A stretch of 64,000 nt of DNA, taken from contig JACVCD010000018.1 in the NCBI GenBank assembly GCA_016742275.1, positions 1 to 64,000 on the forward strand, read 5' to 3'. Position 1 is the first letter of the stretch. Every line of letters starts with the position of its first letter. The notes below the pieces were generated by a model, which saw only the letters and a list, made by a program, of their open reading frames with translations, had not been told where the DNA came from and searched no databases. Made by a program: the position numbers and the translations under genes. Positions 7,734 through 16,694 of this stretch are shown here, piece by piece. This DNA is from Gemmatimonadaceae bacterium. GTDB taxonomy: Bacteria; Gemmatimonadota; Gemmatimonadetes; Gemmatimonadales; Gemmatimonadaceae.

Positions 7734-9140
7734 CATCTCGGTGCGCTGCTCCGGACCAATCCATGTGCCACGTACCATGGTGCCGTTGACCTTCATGGTG
7801 TTCCGGATATCCGACATCGGATCGGCATCGAGCAGCACGATGTCCGCGTCGTAGCCCGTCTTGATGAAACCACTCTGCGCCGCGCGGCCAAAATATTCGG
7901 CCGGTGTGCGCGTAGCCGTGAGCAATGCCTGATATGGCGTGAGCCCCGCCTGCACCATGGCCTCGAGTTCGCGATGCAATCCGAAGCCCGCCGTCATGAA
8001 CAGCTGCGGACTATCGGACCCGGCGAGCATCGGCACACCGGCCGCTGCAAACCGGCGCACAATGAGATCTCGCAGCGCCATGTACTGCGCACGCCCACCG
8101 TCCGGCGCCGGCTGCTGCAACAGATTGCGCAACTGCAGCGTCCACTGATTCACCGCCGCCTGCGGTGTGTACGCCAGATCAGGACGTGTCAGCAGCGAGT
8201 CCACCGAAATTCCACCACCCACCAGGCGAAACAGTGCCAGCGTGGGGCCATGATACACGCGGCGACGTGCGTGATCGCGCGCGAGTGAATCAACGCGCAC
8301 ACTGTCCACACTCGCGAGCGCCGCGAGATCAAACACGAACTGCCCTGGTGGCACCGCAACACCCGGCGCCGCCAGCGCCGCAATCACACCATCCAGGTGT
8401 TCGATCTGCTGCCCCGCATTCACCGCCGCAGCGAGACCAAACTCCGGTGTGACATGACCCGCAAGCGGCAAACCAGCGCGCTTGGACGCCGCCACGAGTG
8501 AGTCATACGGCGCGCGCTCCTTCCACATGCCGTGGGTCTTGATGTGGTCTGCACCATTCTTCGCATTGGTCTCCACCAGCTTCACCACCGCTTCAGCGGT
8601 TGGCGCCGACTGCCCATTAATGGACTGCCCCGTCACCCACAAACGCGGCGCGACAATCGCACCACTCGCCACCTTCTGTTTCACCGCAAATCCACTGGGC
8701 GGTGCAGCGAGTGCGCGCACGCTCGTGATGCCAAGTGTGAGATATGTGGCCAGCTGGCGGCCCGCACCATCGGTGAATCCATCGGCCGGACCCTGCACGA
8801 GATGTGCATGCATATCCACCAGCCCCGGCATAAGAAATTTGCCGCGCGCATCTACCTGCGTGGCATTGGCCGGCACCTTGGTTGACGCACGTGGACCCAC
8901 CGCCACGATCTTGCCGTCCTGCACAATCACGGTGTGATCACGCAGTGGCGCCGTACGATCCATCGGCAGCACCGTGGCACCGACAAAGGCGATGGGCTGC
9001 GCCACCTGCTGCGCCACCTGCTGCGCCACCTGCTGCGCCACTGGCTGCGCCACTGGCTGCGCAGCAAGCGGAGCAACACGCAACGGGAGAGCGGCAAGCG
9101 CCGCCAGAAGAAACGGGGCGCGAAAGGCCGACGAGCGCAT
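7713..9140 (-). CDS. Secreted amidohydrolase-family metal-dependent hydrolase
   Basis: The 475-residue product has a signal peptide (residues 1-25) and then a run of six AQ(P/Q)V tetrapeptide repeats. The catalytic domain shows HAHL (the HxH metal pair) after GLVDM, then GHVTPE, EHLD and GSDSPQ, all standard for imidazolonepropionase-like amidohydrolases. A C-terminal NTMKVNGTMVRG segment closes the composite beta domain. Substrates of such proteins include peptides, urethanes and N-acyl compounds; none can be chosen here. ATG at 9140 starts the signal peptide; the upstream frame to 9272 lacks coding character. Confidence 0.88.
   Translation of the reverse strand: MRSSAFRAPFLLAALAALPLRVAPLAAQPVAQPVAQQVAQQVAQQVAQPIAFVGATVLPMDRTAPLRDHTVIVQDGKIVAVGPRASTKVPANATQVDARGKFLMPGLVDMHAHLVQGPADGFTDGAGRQLATYLTLGITSVRALAAPPSGFAVKQKVASGAIVAPRLWVTGQSINGQSAPTAEAVVKLVETNAKNGADHIKTHGMWKERAPYDSLVAASKRAGLPLAGHVTPEFGLAAAVNAGQQIEHLDGVIAALAAPGVAVPPGQFVFDLAALASVDSVRVDSLARDHARRRVYHGPTLALFRLVGGGISVDSLLTRPDLAYTPQAAVNQWTLQLRNLLQQPAPDGGRAQYMALRDLIVRRFAAAGVPMLAGSDSPQLFMTAGFGLHRELEAMVQAGLTPYQALLTATRTPAEYFGRAAQSGFIKTGYDADIVLLDADPMSDIRNTMKVNGTMVRGTWIGPEQRTEMIGKLKG
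8995..9066. repeat. 12-bp tandem repeat inside the amidohydrolase gene
   Basis: Six copies of a 12-base unit (consensus on the plus strand TGCTGCGCCACC, with variants) encode the Ala-Gln-Pro/Gln-Val repeats just after the signal peptide. The period is in frame, so copy-number change would lengthen or shorten the linker without breaking the reading frame. Confidence 0.85.
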
Positions 9141-9311
9141 GGAGAGGAGAGCGGAGGGAAGTACGCCGAATGGTCTGGTGAGACCCTGTGGAGAGGCAGT
9201 GACGATGCGCCACTCGTCCTTTTCGCGACAATTTCTCGTGCTCAAATCACCCTGCAGCACCACCAAGGGCATTCGTCAGGGACGACCAGTGCCAACCAAG
9301 AGCACCAGACC

Positions 9312-9436
9312 GACTTCAACAGACTATCACGGACTACGCGGACAAAAATGACAACCACAAGAATTCAGCAATTTTCCCCGCCAATCCTGTGGTTTCCGTC
9401 TGTTTCCGTGTTAATCCGCGATAGTCTGTTGAAGTC
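9312..9436. repeat. MITE-like element with 22-bp inverted terminal arms
   Basis: The arms (9312-9333 and 9415-9436) are complementary over 22 bases with a single mismatch. The left arm begins GACTTCAACAGACTATC. The 81-base interior has no reading frame of note. The element sits in the 345-base gap between the amidohydrolase and ABC permease genes. The rest of that gap (9141-9311) shows no gene. Confidence 0.6.
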
Positions 9437-9488
9437 GCACAAGCCAAAACTCAGGATTATCTGTTAAGGTCGCACAAACCAAAACTCA
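9425..9488. repeat. Pair of 29-bp direct repeats
   Basis: Copies at 9425-9453 and 9460-9488 differ at three of 29 positions (period 35). Both share GTCGCACAA and CCAAAACTCA. The first overlaps the right arm of the neighbouring inverted repeat; the second contains the stop codon of the ABC permease gene (9486-9488). Confidence 0.7.
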
Positions 9489-10241
9489 CGTCCCGATCCG
9501 CCCAATCCGCGGCTGATGCAGCTTCCGCCCGCCGGCGTACACCGTGATCAACACCAACACCGCGCTCGCGCTCAATGCATATGCCACGGACGGACCCTGA
9601 AAGTCGGTCCCGGCGGTAGTGAGCGGCGCCGCAATCGACTTCATCCACTGACGCACGCTCAGGAACTGCAGCGCCGGGAACATGTCGCTCAGCGCGCCCT
9701 CCCAGAACAGCACGTACACAAGACCGCTCACCAGCGCCCGACGCGTGAAGAGCGCCATGGCCGTGAACAGTGACGCGTACGTGAAGCCACCGTAGAACAC
9801 GGACACGGTGTACGCCGTCGTCACGCCCTCGGGGTCACTCATGCCCGCCGCCAACGCACCAGTGCCCCACACCGTCATCGCCGACAACGCGCCCGTCAGC
9901 ACCGCAGCAAACAACACACGCACCGCCACAATCCACCATCGCGGCGTGGTCGTGGTCACGAGGTAGAGCAGCGTACCATCATCTGATTCGGCGCTGAACG
10001 CACTCGTGCCGAGCAGCAGTGCGATCAGCGGTGTCGCGAGACCGCCCACCAGACCATCGTAGCGATCGATGAGGAAATCCACCGGATCGCCACTCAGACT
10101 GCCGCGCGACGCAAACACGATCGCGAACAACATCGGCAACAGCATCAGCGCAATCAATCCGGCGACGAGCACGCCGCTCCCCGTGCGGGCCCACGCCAGA
10201 CGCATCAGCACGCGCGCACTGCCCCACCAGGCAACTCTCAT
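9486..10241 (-). CDS. ABC-2 type exporter permease (second transporter)
   Basis: The 251-residue product has about six hydrophobic segments (roughly 20-45, 70-90, 105-130, 140-165, 168-188 and 222-242) and fits the ABC-2 permease class used in export. Its ATG overlaps the stop of the ABC ATPase upstream (ATGA), as expected for a permease-ATPase pair. It is the last gene of a four-gene operon of two ATPase-permease pairs. Cargo is unknown. The stop codon lies in a 29-bp direct repeat. Confidence 0.85.
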   Translation of the reverse strand: MRVAWWGSARVLMRLAWARTGSGVLVAGLIALMLLPMLFAIVFASRGSLSGDPVDFLIDRYDGLVGGLATPLIALLLGTSAFSAESDDGTLLYLVTTTTPRWWIVAVRVLFAAVLTGALSAMTVWGTGALAAGMSDPEGVTTAYTVSVFYGGFTYASLFTAMALFTRRALVSGLVYVLFWEGALSDMFPALQFLSVRQWMKSIAAPLTTAGTDFQGPSVAYALSASAVLVLITVYAGGRKLHQPRIGRIGT

Positions 10242-11179
10242 CGTTCCACCAGATAGGCAAACACGTGTTCCAGCGATTCATCGGTGGGCTGCACACCAAA
10301 CAGTGTGATGGCCTCACCAGCCTGTGTGCCCGTGGCCGCGCGCAACAGCAACCGCGAGAACGCAGCGTAGTCGCTTATGCGCACTACCAGATCATCGGCC
10401 ACCATCTCCACGCCAATCACGATCGGATCACGCATGAGACGGGAGGCCAACGTTCGCACATCACTGGCCTGCACTCGCATCGTATGCGGACGATCGGTCA
10501 TCAATCGACGAAGCGCGCGGTGATCACCACTTGCCGCGAGTCGCCCCGATAGCACCACCAGAATGCGCGCCGCCACGCCCTCGATCTCCTCGAGAATGTG
10601 GCTCGACAACAGCACGGCCACACCATCATCGGCACGTCGCTCCAGAAGTTGCATCATCTGCAATCGCTGACGCGGATCAAGCCCATTGAATGGCTCGTCG
10701 AGCAGCACCAACGAGGGTTCGTGCACCAGAGCCGCAGCCAGCTTGGTCCGCTGACGCATGCCCTTGGAAAACTCCTGCACGGGTCGATCGGCCGCCGCAC
10801 CCATCTCCACCACATCGAGCGCACGCGCCGCCGCACCACGCACATCGGGCATGCCAAGCAACGTCGCACGTGCTTCGACAAACGCCCGTGCCGTCAGCAT
10901 GCCGGGCAAGGCCTCACGCTCCGGCACCAACGCCACACGCGCGAAGATGCTCGGCCGTTCTGCGGGCCGTTCACCGAATACCCGCACACTGCCACTCGCC
11001 GGTGACAACAACCCTGCCGCCAACTGCAGCAACGTGCTCTTCCCAGCACCGTTCGGACCAAGCAATCCGGTGATACCACTTTCCACCGTGGCGCTGATGT
11101 CATTCACCGCCACCACATCGCCATACCAGTGCGAGACGTGGTCGAATACCAGAGGTGCCGCCGTCATCGATGCGCTCAT
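10238..11179 (-). CDS. ABC transporter ATPase (second pair)
   Basis: The 313-residue ATP-binding protein has Walker A GPNGAGKST (near residue 40), signature FSKGMRQR, Walker B LVLLDEP followed by NGLDP, and the switch histidine in SSHILEE. A C-terminal domain of about 90 residues follows the cassette, as in CcmA/NatA-type exporters. Start and stop overlap with both neighbours (ATGA at each end). The start at 11179 was chosen because it creates the overlap and begins the conserved fold; the upstream extension to 11260 lies inside the preceding gene. Confidence 0.9.
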   Translation of the reverse strand: MSASMTAAPLVFDHVSHWYGDVVAVNDISATVESGITGLLGPNGAGKSTLLQLAAGLLSPASGSVRVFGERPAERPSIFARVALVPEREALPGMLTARAFVEARATLLGMPDVRGAAARALDVVEMGAAADRPVQEFSKGMRQRTKLAAALVHEPSLVLLDEPFNGLDPRQRLQMMQLLERRADDGVAVLLSSHILEEIEGVAARILVVLSGRLAASGDHRALRRLMTDRPHTMRVQASDVRTLASRLMRDPIVIGVEMVADDLVVRISDYAAFSRLLLRAATGTQAGEAITLFGVQPTDESLEHVFAYLVER

Positions 11180-12072
11180 ACGGACATCCGCCGTATGCGC
11201 CAGACCAGCGCCGCCGTCGCCGCGACACCAACGCCGAAATAGCTCACCAGAAACACCCACACATCAGGCGGTGGCGTGAGTTCCATGGCACGTGTGGTTT
11301 CACCAAACAGCATCAACGACAGTGTGCGATGTCCCTGCAACGGATTGGCTACCGTGGTAATGGCTTCAGGCACGCCAGCCACGTCATGCAATCCCGACAC
11401 CACACCCGACGTCACCAGAAACGCGGCAATGATGGCCGCCGTGGCATACGCGCGGCGCGATGTGAGACTCGCCAGCAGCGCACTCACCGTGGCAATCACC
11501 CACGCCGTTGCCGTTGCCAGCGCCAACACCGGACCAATCTTCCCTCGCATCTCGGCGAACGTCTTGGCCGGCTCCTTTGCAATGCCGATCTCACCGATAT
11601 AGAGCAACAGCAGCGGCGCCAGACAGATCGCAAACATCACCGTAAAGAGCGCCAGCAACCGCGCCGCACTGTACTGATTCCGCGTGATATCGCGCGTGAA
11701 GTACAGCGGAAGCACCCGATGTTGTTGATCGCGTGAAAACAACTCCGGTGCCTGCGCCGCTCCAAGCAGAATGAACATGATGAGCTGGGGTCCCAGCGTC
11801 GCGCCGTAGCGTATCGGGATCTGTCCACCACTGGCACCTGCGGCTGCCACTGCCGCGAGTCCGGGGAGCATGGACACCACCGTCACGAAGATCGGCACGA
11901 CCTTGGCCTTGAGCGGACGCCCGATACCGAGCAGGGCGCGAACGCCTTGCCACGTGAGCGCATGGAATGCGCCCCGCGCCCCTTCACGTGGACCGTCATA
12001 GCGACGATAGCCGAGATCGTGAATAACCGACGATTCGGCAATCGATGATGCAGACACGGTCGGCTCAGCCAT
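11176..12072 (-). CDS. ABC-2 type exporter permease (first transporter)
   Basis: The 298-residue product has six predicted membrane segments: about 53-75, 90-108, 135-158, 180-205, 210-232 and 270-290. The first 50 residues contain a cytoplasmic YRRYDGPR motif typical of ABC-2 permeases linked to NatA-like ATPases. It overlaps the ATPase genes on both sides (8 bases upstream, ATGA downstream), indicating a coupled four-gene exporter operon. Cargo is not evident. Confidence 0.85.
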   Translation of the reverse strand: MAEPTVSASSIAESSVIHDLGYRRYDGPREGARGAFHALTWQGVRALLGIGRPLKAKVVPIFVTVVSMLPGLAAVAAAGASGGQIPIRYGATLGPQLIMFILLGAAQAPELFSRDQQHRVLPLYFTRDITRNQYSAARLLALFTVMFAICLAPLLLLYIGEIGIAKEPAKTFAEMRGKIGPVLALATATAWVIATVSALLASLTSRRAYATAAIIAAFLVTSGVVSGLHDVAGVPEAITTVANPLQGHRTLSLMLFGETTRAMELTPPPDVWVFLVSYFGVGVAATAALVWRIRRMSV

Positions 12073-12994
12073 CGTGAAAAAGCTCCGCGAGCTGCGACCG
12101 TCGCCGTTCAAGCCTCAGAACACCCGTATCGAGCATGAGCGCCGTATCCCGCACCGCGTCGTAGACAGCGTGCACATCCACAGCGCTGGCCGTTGCCGGA
12201 ATCTCCACCAGCACGCGATGTCGATCGCGTTGCGCAATAACGCCGCGTTGGGCAAGTGCAGTTACAAACGCCGCATGTACCGCATCACCATCGAGCTCCA
12301 CAACCAGCGTGCCGGTTTCTTCGGTCAGTGCTCCAACGGCCGCCGCCCGACGTAAGCGCCCCTGTTCGATCAGCACAATGCGCTCGCACACACGCTCGAG
12401 TTCTCCGAGCAAATGTGATGACACCAGCACGGAAATCCCGAAATCACGCCCCGTGCGCGCAATCAGCGCCAGCATTTCATCGCGGCCCGCCGGATCGAGT
12501 CCATTGGTGGGCTCATCGAGAATCAGCACGCGCGGATCGTGCACCAATGCCTGTGCAAGTTTGACACGCTGCGCCATGCCAGTGGAGTAACCACCCATCG
12601 GGCGGTACCGCTCTTCGAACAATCCAACATGTCGCAGCACTTCAGCTGCGCGTTCGCGAGCCGCCGTCGTGGGTAATCCACTGCATCGGCCCATGAGTGC
12701 CACGAACTCGGTGCCACTCATGTCGGGCGGCAGACAGTCATGCTCGGGCATATAGCCCACCAGTGCACGGATCTGCGCGCGATCGCGCACCACATCGTAG
12801 CCCATCACGGCGGCTTCACCGCTCGATGGCGACACGAGACCAAGCAGGATCTTGGCGAAGGTGCTCTTGCCAGCACCATTGGATCCCACGAGGCCTGTAA
12901 TACCAGGCTCGATGCTCACCGTGAGCGCATCGAGTGCGGTGACCGCGCCATAGCGACGGGTCAGGTCACGAGCCGTAATGAGAGGGGCAATCAT
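12065..12994 (-). CDS. ABC transporter ATPase (first pair)
   Basis: The 309-residue product has Walker A GSNGAGKST, Q-loop MPEHD, signature YSTGMAQRV, Walker B VLILDEP with NGLDPAG, and the H-loop SSHLLGE. The C-terminal 80 residues form the accessory domain of drug- or polymer-exporting NatA-type ATPases. It is the first gene of the operon and pairs with the permease at 11176. ATG at 12994 is chosen because the motif spacing fits the family; a longer frame to 13054 lacks conserved sequence. Confidence 0.9.
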   Translation of the reverse strand: MIAPLITARDLTRRYGAVTALDALTVSIEPGITGLVGSNGAGKSTFAKILLGLVSPSSGEAAVMGYDVVRDRAQIRALVGYMPEHDCLPPDMSGTEFVALMGRCSGLPTTAARERAAEVLRHVGLFEERYRPMGGYSTGMAQRVKLAQALVHDPRVLILDEPTNGLDPAGRDEMLALIARTGRDFGISVLVSSHLLGELERVCERIVLIEQGRLRRAAAVGALTEETGTLVVELDGDAVHAAFVTALAQRGVIAQRDRHRVLVEIPATASAVDVHAVYDAVRDTALMLDTGVLRLERRRSQLAELFHDG

Positions 12995-13101
12995 GGATAG
13001 GGAGAAAGTGCACGCGAGTCTCTCCCAACGACAGCCACCCAATGCGGGTTTCAACAGAGCGGACTATGGCAGCCCAACCACGACCGCGTCCGATTCTTGA
13101 C

Positions 13102-15255
13102 CTAGGCGACTTTGAGCTTCGGCACCTGCGGTGCAGGCCGTGCCACGAGACGCGGATACGCCACGGCCGGTGATACCCGGAGGTCGGGACGCACACCAAT
13201 CGTGCGCACCAACTCCGGCTTGGCCGGCAACTGCGCCCATCCGGGCACCTCACGCTTGCGCGGCGCCCCCGCCAGTCGGCGCCATACGCCAAGTCGGTCA
13301 GCCGTGCCGCTGACCACCTTGCCGAGATTTTCGTAGGCATGCGTGAAGATCTTGGCCACGAGAATCCGCGTGGTCACATCATCAAGCCCCTCGAACTGCA
13401 CACCCAAACCTACGGCACCGATGTGTCGACTCACCACAGCGGGTAGTGCGCCCACGTCCGACATGTGCAGCACGATGTGGCTGCCCACTTCCGGCCGCTC
13501 AATGCCCCAGGCCATGGCCGCGCCAGTCGTACTCACATCAATCACTTCGACACGATGATGCACGACGCCGCGCTCCGTTTCGTGCGACGCCTCGTGCATC
13601 TCGCGAATCTCAAATCGCTCTTCACCGCGTCGGCGATCGAACTCGAAGCTCATGAGCAGACAGGCAAACATCACCAGCACCGTCATGCTGCCCCAGAACA
13701 GCGATGGCGTAAGAAAGGCATCCGGCGGCACACGCTCGAAGCTTGGCAGGTGATTGAGCACCATGCCACTCACCATGCCAATAATGACCGTGAGCGAAAT
13801 GACCACCGCACGCACATCAACCTGCATACCCTGCGCGAGTTTGCCCTTGGGCGTCACCTTGAAGCCCACGGCAAACGGCCGGAAGAGGCTGTGCAATACG
13901 GCCGGCGCCAGTCGGAATGTCGCGAATACTGAACTTGAGAGCGAAATGATGGTGTTGCGATGCACGGTAGCCAACGTACGTGTCGCCCCCCACATCGCAA
14001 TCAACATCGGCACCTGAAACTGAAACAGATCGCTGCCGATGGCCGACGGTACAGCAATGAGGCCAAGCCAGAGAAACAGCAGCGGCCCGAGAATCATGAG
14101 CGGCAAACACAGATTCGTCGCAATCCACGACAACGGCAGAAAGAACAACCGCTGCATGAATGTGAGACCCGGCGCGAATAGTGGACCATTGGGCAGGAAC
14201 AACAGCTGAATACCGCCACGAGCCCAGCGCGCGCGCTGCGTGTACATCGCAGCAAGACCTTCCGGCGCCAACCCGCGGGCCAGTCGTTCATTGAGAAACA
14301 CCGTCTTCCAGCCGCGCTGCAGCAGCACGATGCTCGTCAGAATGTCTTCGGTGATGGAATCCGTGGGAATGCCGCCAATGAGCTCAAGTGCCGGTCGACG
14401 CGCCAGACTGTTGCTACCACACGAAAACGCCACACCCCATCCATCACGGCATGCCATGATGTCAGTGAAGAAGAACTCCTGGTCGTCAGCATGCTTCTGA
14501 AACACACCCAGATTGGCCTGCACTGGGTCGGTGTTGAAGAAGTGGTGCGGTACCTGCACCAGACCGACTTTCTCGTCGCGGAAGAAGCCCACCGTGCGCT
14601 GTAGAAAGTCGCGCTGCGCCACAAAGTCTGCATCGAACACCAGCACCAGATCACTGTGGGTGATGCCGAGTGCGTGATTGATGTTGCCGGCCTTGGCGTG
14701 CGCACGATCAGGACGGCGAATGTAGTTCACGCCGACGGCGGCGCATTCGTCAGCCAGCCAATCACGTGCACCATCATCCAGCACGTGCACGGTGATATTC
14801 GGATAGTCGAGCGCGAGCGCTCCAACCACCGTCTTCTGCAGCACATCCCACCCTTCATTGTAGGTGGGAATGAGTACGTCTACCGACGGCAGCTGTTCGG
14901 GCGTTTGTGTGGCGTACCAGCGCTGATTGTCGTCGGCTTCCGCATGGCGATCACGGCGACGTGCCACCATCAGCAGGTACACCAACCCTTCCAGCAACAG
15001 CATCATTTCGGCGGCCCAGAACACCCACACCCACGTGTTCTGCAGTGTACCGTCGAGCGGGACTGGCCACACCGTGGCCACCGTACGCCAAATGCCGTAT
15101 CGCACGGCAAACAGAATGGCGATACCGGCCACCGAGGCGCGCAACACGGCATTTTTCATGGATGCCAGCGGCGCCAGACACAGAAACACCAGCACGGCAA
15201 GTGCGGTGGGAATCCATGTCGGCAACGGCGCCGAATCAGGCATCAGCTCGAACAT
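13102..15255 (-). CDS. Family 2 polysaccharide synthase with C-terminal PilZ domain (cellulose-synthase-like)
   Basis: The 717-residue product is an inner-membrane processive glycosyltransferase. Three N-terminal helices (about 15-100) precede the catalytic core with all family landmarks: DDG (160-162), DAD (208-210), TED (302-304) and QRARW (340-344). Further helices follow (about 367-535). A PilZ domain follows, with RRRGEER (541-547, RxxxR) and DVSTTG (573-578, DxSxxG), so polymer synthesis should respond to cyclic-di-GMP. The gene lies 28 bases downstream of an HlyD-type adaptor gene; no BcsB, BcsC or BcsZ homologue is nearby. The product could be cellulose, a mixed-linkage beta-glucan or another glucan. 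Confidence 0.92.
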   Translation of the reverse strand: MFELMPDSAPLPTWIPTALAVLVFLCLAPLASMKNAVLRASVAGIAILFAVRYGIWRTVATVWPVPLDGTLQNTWVWVFWAAEMMLLLEGLVYLLMVARRRDRHAEADDNQRWYATQTPEQLPSVDVLIPTYNEGWDVLQKTVVGALALDYPNITVHVLDDGARDWLADECAAVGVNYIRRPDRAHAKAGNINHALGITHSDLVLVFDADFVAQRDFLQRTVGFFRDEKVGLVQVPHHFFNTDPVQANLGVFQKHADDQEFFFTDIMACRDGWGVAFSCGSNSLARRPALELIGGIPTDSITEDILTSIVLLQRGWKTVFLNERLARGLAPEGLAAMYTQRARWARGGIQLLFLPNGPLFAPGLTFMQRLFFLPLSWIATNLCLPLMILGPLLFLWLGLIAVPSAIGSDLFQFQVPMLIAMWGATRTLATVHRNTIISLSSSVFATFRLAPAVLHSLFRPFAVGFKVTPKGKLAQGMQVDVRAVVISLTVIIGMVSGMVLNHLPSFERVPPDAFLTPSLFWGSMTVLVMFACLLMSFEFDRRRGEERFEIREMHEASHETERGVVHHRVEVIDVSTTGAAMAWGIERPEVGSHIVLHMSDVGALPAVVSRHIGAVGLGVQFEGLDDVTTRILVAKIFTHAYENLGKVVSGTADRLGVWRRLAGAPRKREVPGWAQLPAKPELVRTIGVRPDLRVSPAVAYPRLVARPAPQVPKLKVA

Positions 15256-15283
15256 CAGTCGATACGCAGCGGAAGCCGCACGA

Positions 15284-16480
15284 CTATTGGAAGATGCGGC
15301 TTACCTGACGGCTGGCAAACTGCAGCGGCCGCAAGGGGGCGCGATCATCGAAGAACACTTTGGCGTGCCGCCCGACCTGACAGAAATTGGCTGACGACTG
15401 ATGGATCGTGGACACATCCACATCGATCAGCACACGGCTGTCACCACGGCGATCCTGCTGACGGAGTTCAGCCGCCGACGCACTCTCGATGCGAAGCCCA
15501 CCGCCACGCACCGCACGCACACGACCGCGCGCTTCATCCGTGGTGCCCGCCAGACGGACAATCACTTCCTTCGTGAGATCGATCTTGTCGGCATCGCGTG
15601 GTGTAACCGTCGCTTCGAGGTACACCCGTGAGCAATCCACCACGGTCGCCAGCGGTGCGCCGCGCAACACACGCTCACCCGGTACCGCCGTGATCTGCCA
15701 GATCGCGCCGGAGGTCGGCGCGGACAACTGCACCGCCCCAGTGCTGTCCGTCTGCGTTTCAACTGCCCCTGCAGCGATCGTCAACGCTTCGTTCTTGAGC
15801 GCATCCCGTTCGGCGCGCAAACGCGCGATATCCACCGTGAGTTGATCGATGCGCTGACGCGAGTACGGTACATCCTGACCGCTCTGATCACTCATGATGT
15901 TGGCCTTGGCGGCACGCAGTGTGGTGCGCAGACGGGTCACATCCGACTGGGCTTCTACCAGCGCGGTGCGGGCACGCGTGACATCGAGCTTGCTGCTGCC
16001 ATTCACGCCGACGAGTGCATTCGTCTGCTCGTCTACCAGACGACGCTCGGTCAACCGACTTTCAGCAGCGGCCAGATCGGCTTCCAGCCGCTCGATGAGC
16101 GTCTGGCGAAAACGTGATTCCCGTGTTTCCAACGACTCCTGCAACTCAATCAACGTCGTCAGTTCGCGCGCAATGATATCCGCCTTGCCATTGAGAAGAG
16201 CCGAGCGCGTGTTGAGCGTCTGCGCGCCATCAGCGGAGAATCCATCGCGACGCAAACGCACGAGCATCGTGCCGCGCGCCACTTGCTGGCCCAACTCCGC
16301 GCCAACGGAATCCACCATGCCTTCAATGGGGGCAACCATCTCGATGCGCGGTGCATTCACCACCGCTTCAATCGAGGTCGAATAGACCGCGCGCTCCATG
16401 ACGACTGAAGCCACGGCCACGATGATGGCCGCCGCTAACAGCAGGCGAGGCGCGCGTGTGTCGAGACGTTTCAGGAACAT
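15284..16480 (-). CDS. HlyD-type membrane fusion (periplasmic adaptor) protein
   Basis: The 398-residue product has one N-terminal anchor (about 12-30), a biotinyl-lipoyl half motif near residue 45-75, a long coiled-coil hairpin (about 80-220), the second half motif (APTSGAIW, about 255-275), and a C-terminal beta barrel. It would span the periplasm. It precedes the glycosyltransferase gene by 28 bases and probably replaces the BcsB/C system in moving the glucan outward, comparable to Alg44 or BgsB. ATG at 16480 is chosen; the upstream extension crosses the divergent promoter region. Confidence 0.88.
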   Translation of the reverse strand: MFLKRLDTRAPRLLLAAAIIVAVASVVMERAVYSTSIEAVVNAPRIEMVAPIEGMVDSVGAELGQQVARGTMLVRLRRDGFSADGAQTLNTRSALLNGKADIIARELTTLIELQESLETRESRFRQTLIERLEADLAAAESRLTERRLVDEQTNALVGVNGSSKLDVTRARTALVEAQSDVTRLRTTLRAAKANIMSDQSGQDVPYSRQRIDQLTVDIARLRAERDALKNEALTIAAGAVETQTDSTGAVQLSAPTSGAIWQITAVPGERVLRGAPLATVVDCSRVYLEATVTPRDADKIDLTKEVIVRLAGTTDEARGRVRAVRGGGLRIESASAAELRQQDRRGDSRVLIDVDVSTIHQSSANFCQVGRHAKVFFDDRAPLRPLQFASRQVSRIFQ

Positions 16481-16548
16481 GGTGAGGCGAAGATGAAGGT
16501 GACCACACCGTAAGCGTCGGCCCGTCCCTGCCTCGACTTTAATTCTCA

Positions 16549-16576
16549 CCCAAAACTGTTCGTTTCCAGTTTTGGG
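16549..16576. promoter_or_regulatory. Perfect 10-bp inverted repeat in the divergent region
   Basis: CCCAAAACTG (16549-16558) and CAGTTTTGGG (16567-16576) flank an 8-base spacer, between the adaptor gene and the Tat protein gene. A TTGACA (16582-16587) follows on the plus strand, with TAATTG 18 bases on. An operator for one or both divergent units is plausible. Confidence 0.45.
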
Positions 16577-16694
16577 ATAGGTTGACACACCCCTTCGACA
16601 GGAGGTAATTGAGTGGAATCGAGGGACCAATTCTCCTCGGAATAGATCTGAACAGTGCCAATAGGCACACCAATCACCCTTGGAGGAGACGCCC

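Noticed and set aside
8995-9066. Possible CRISPR-like array
   Set aside because: Units are 12 bases, contiguous and in frame inside a coding region, with no spacers and no cas genes.
14656-15576. 306-residue frame opposite the polysaccharide synthase and adaptor genes
   Set aside because: It runs antisense to two genes with complete family motifs, shows no family pattern and is rich in His, Arg and Gln as expected for an antisense shadow in GC-rich DNA.
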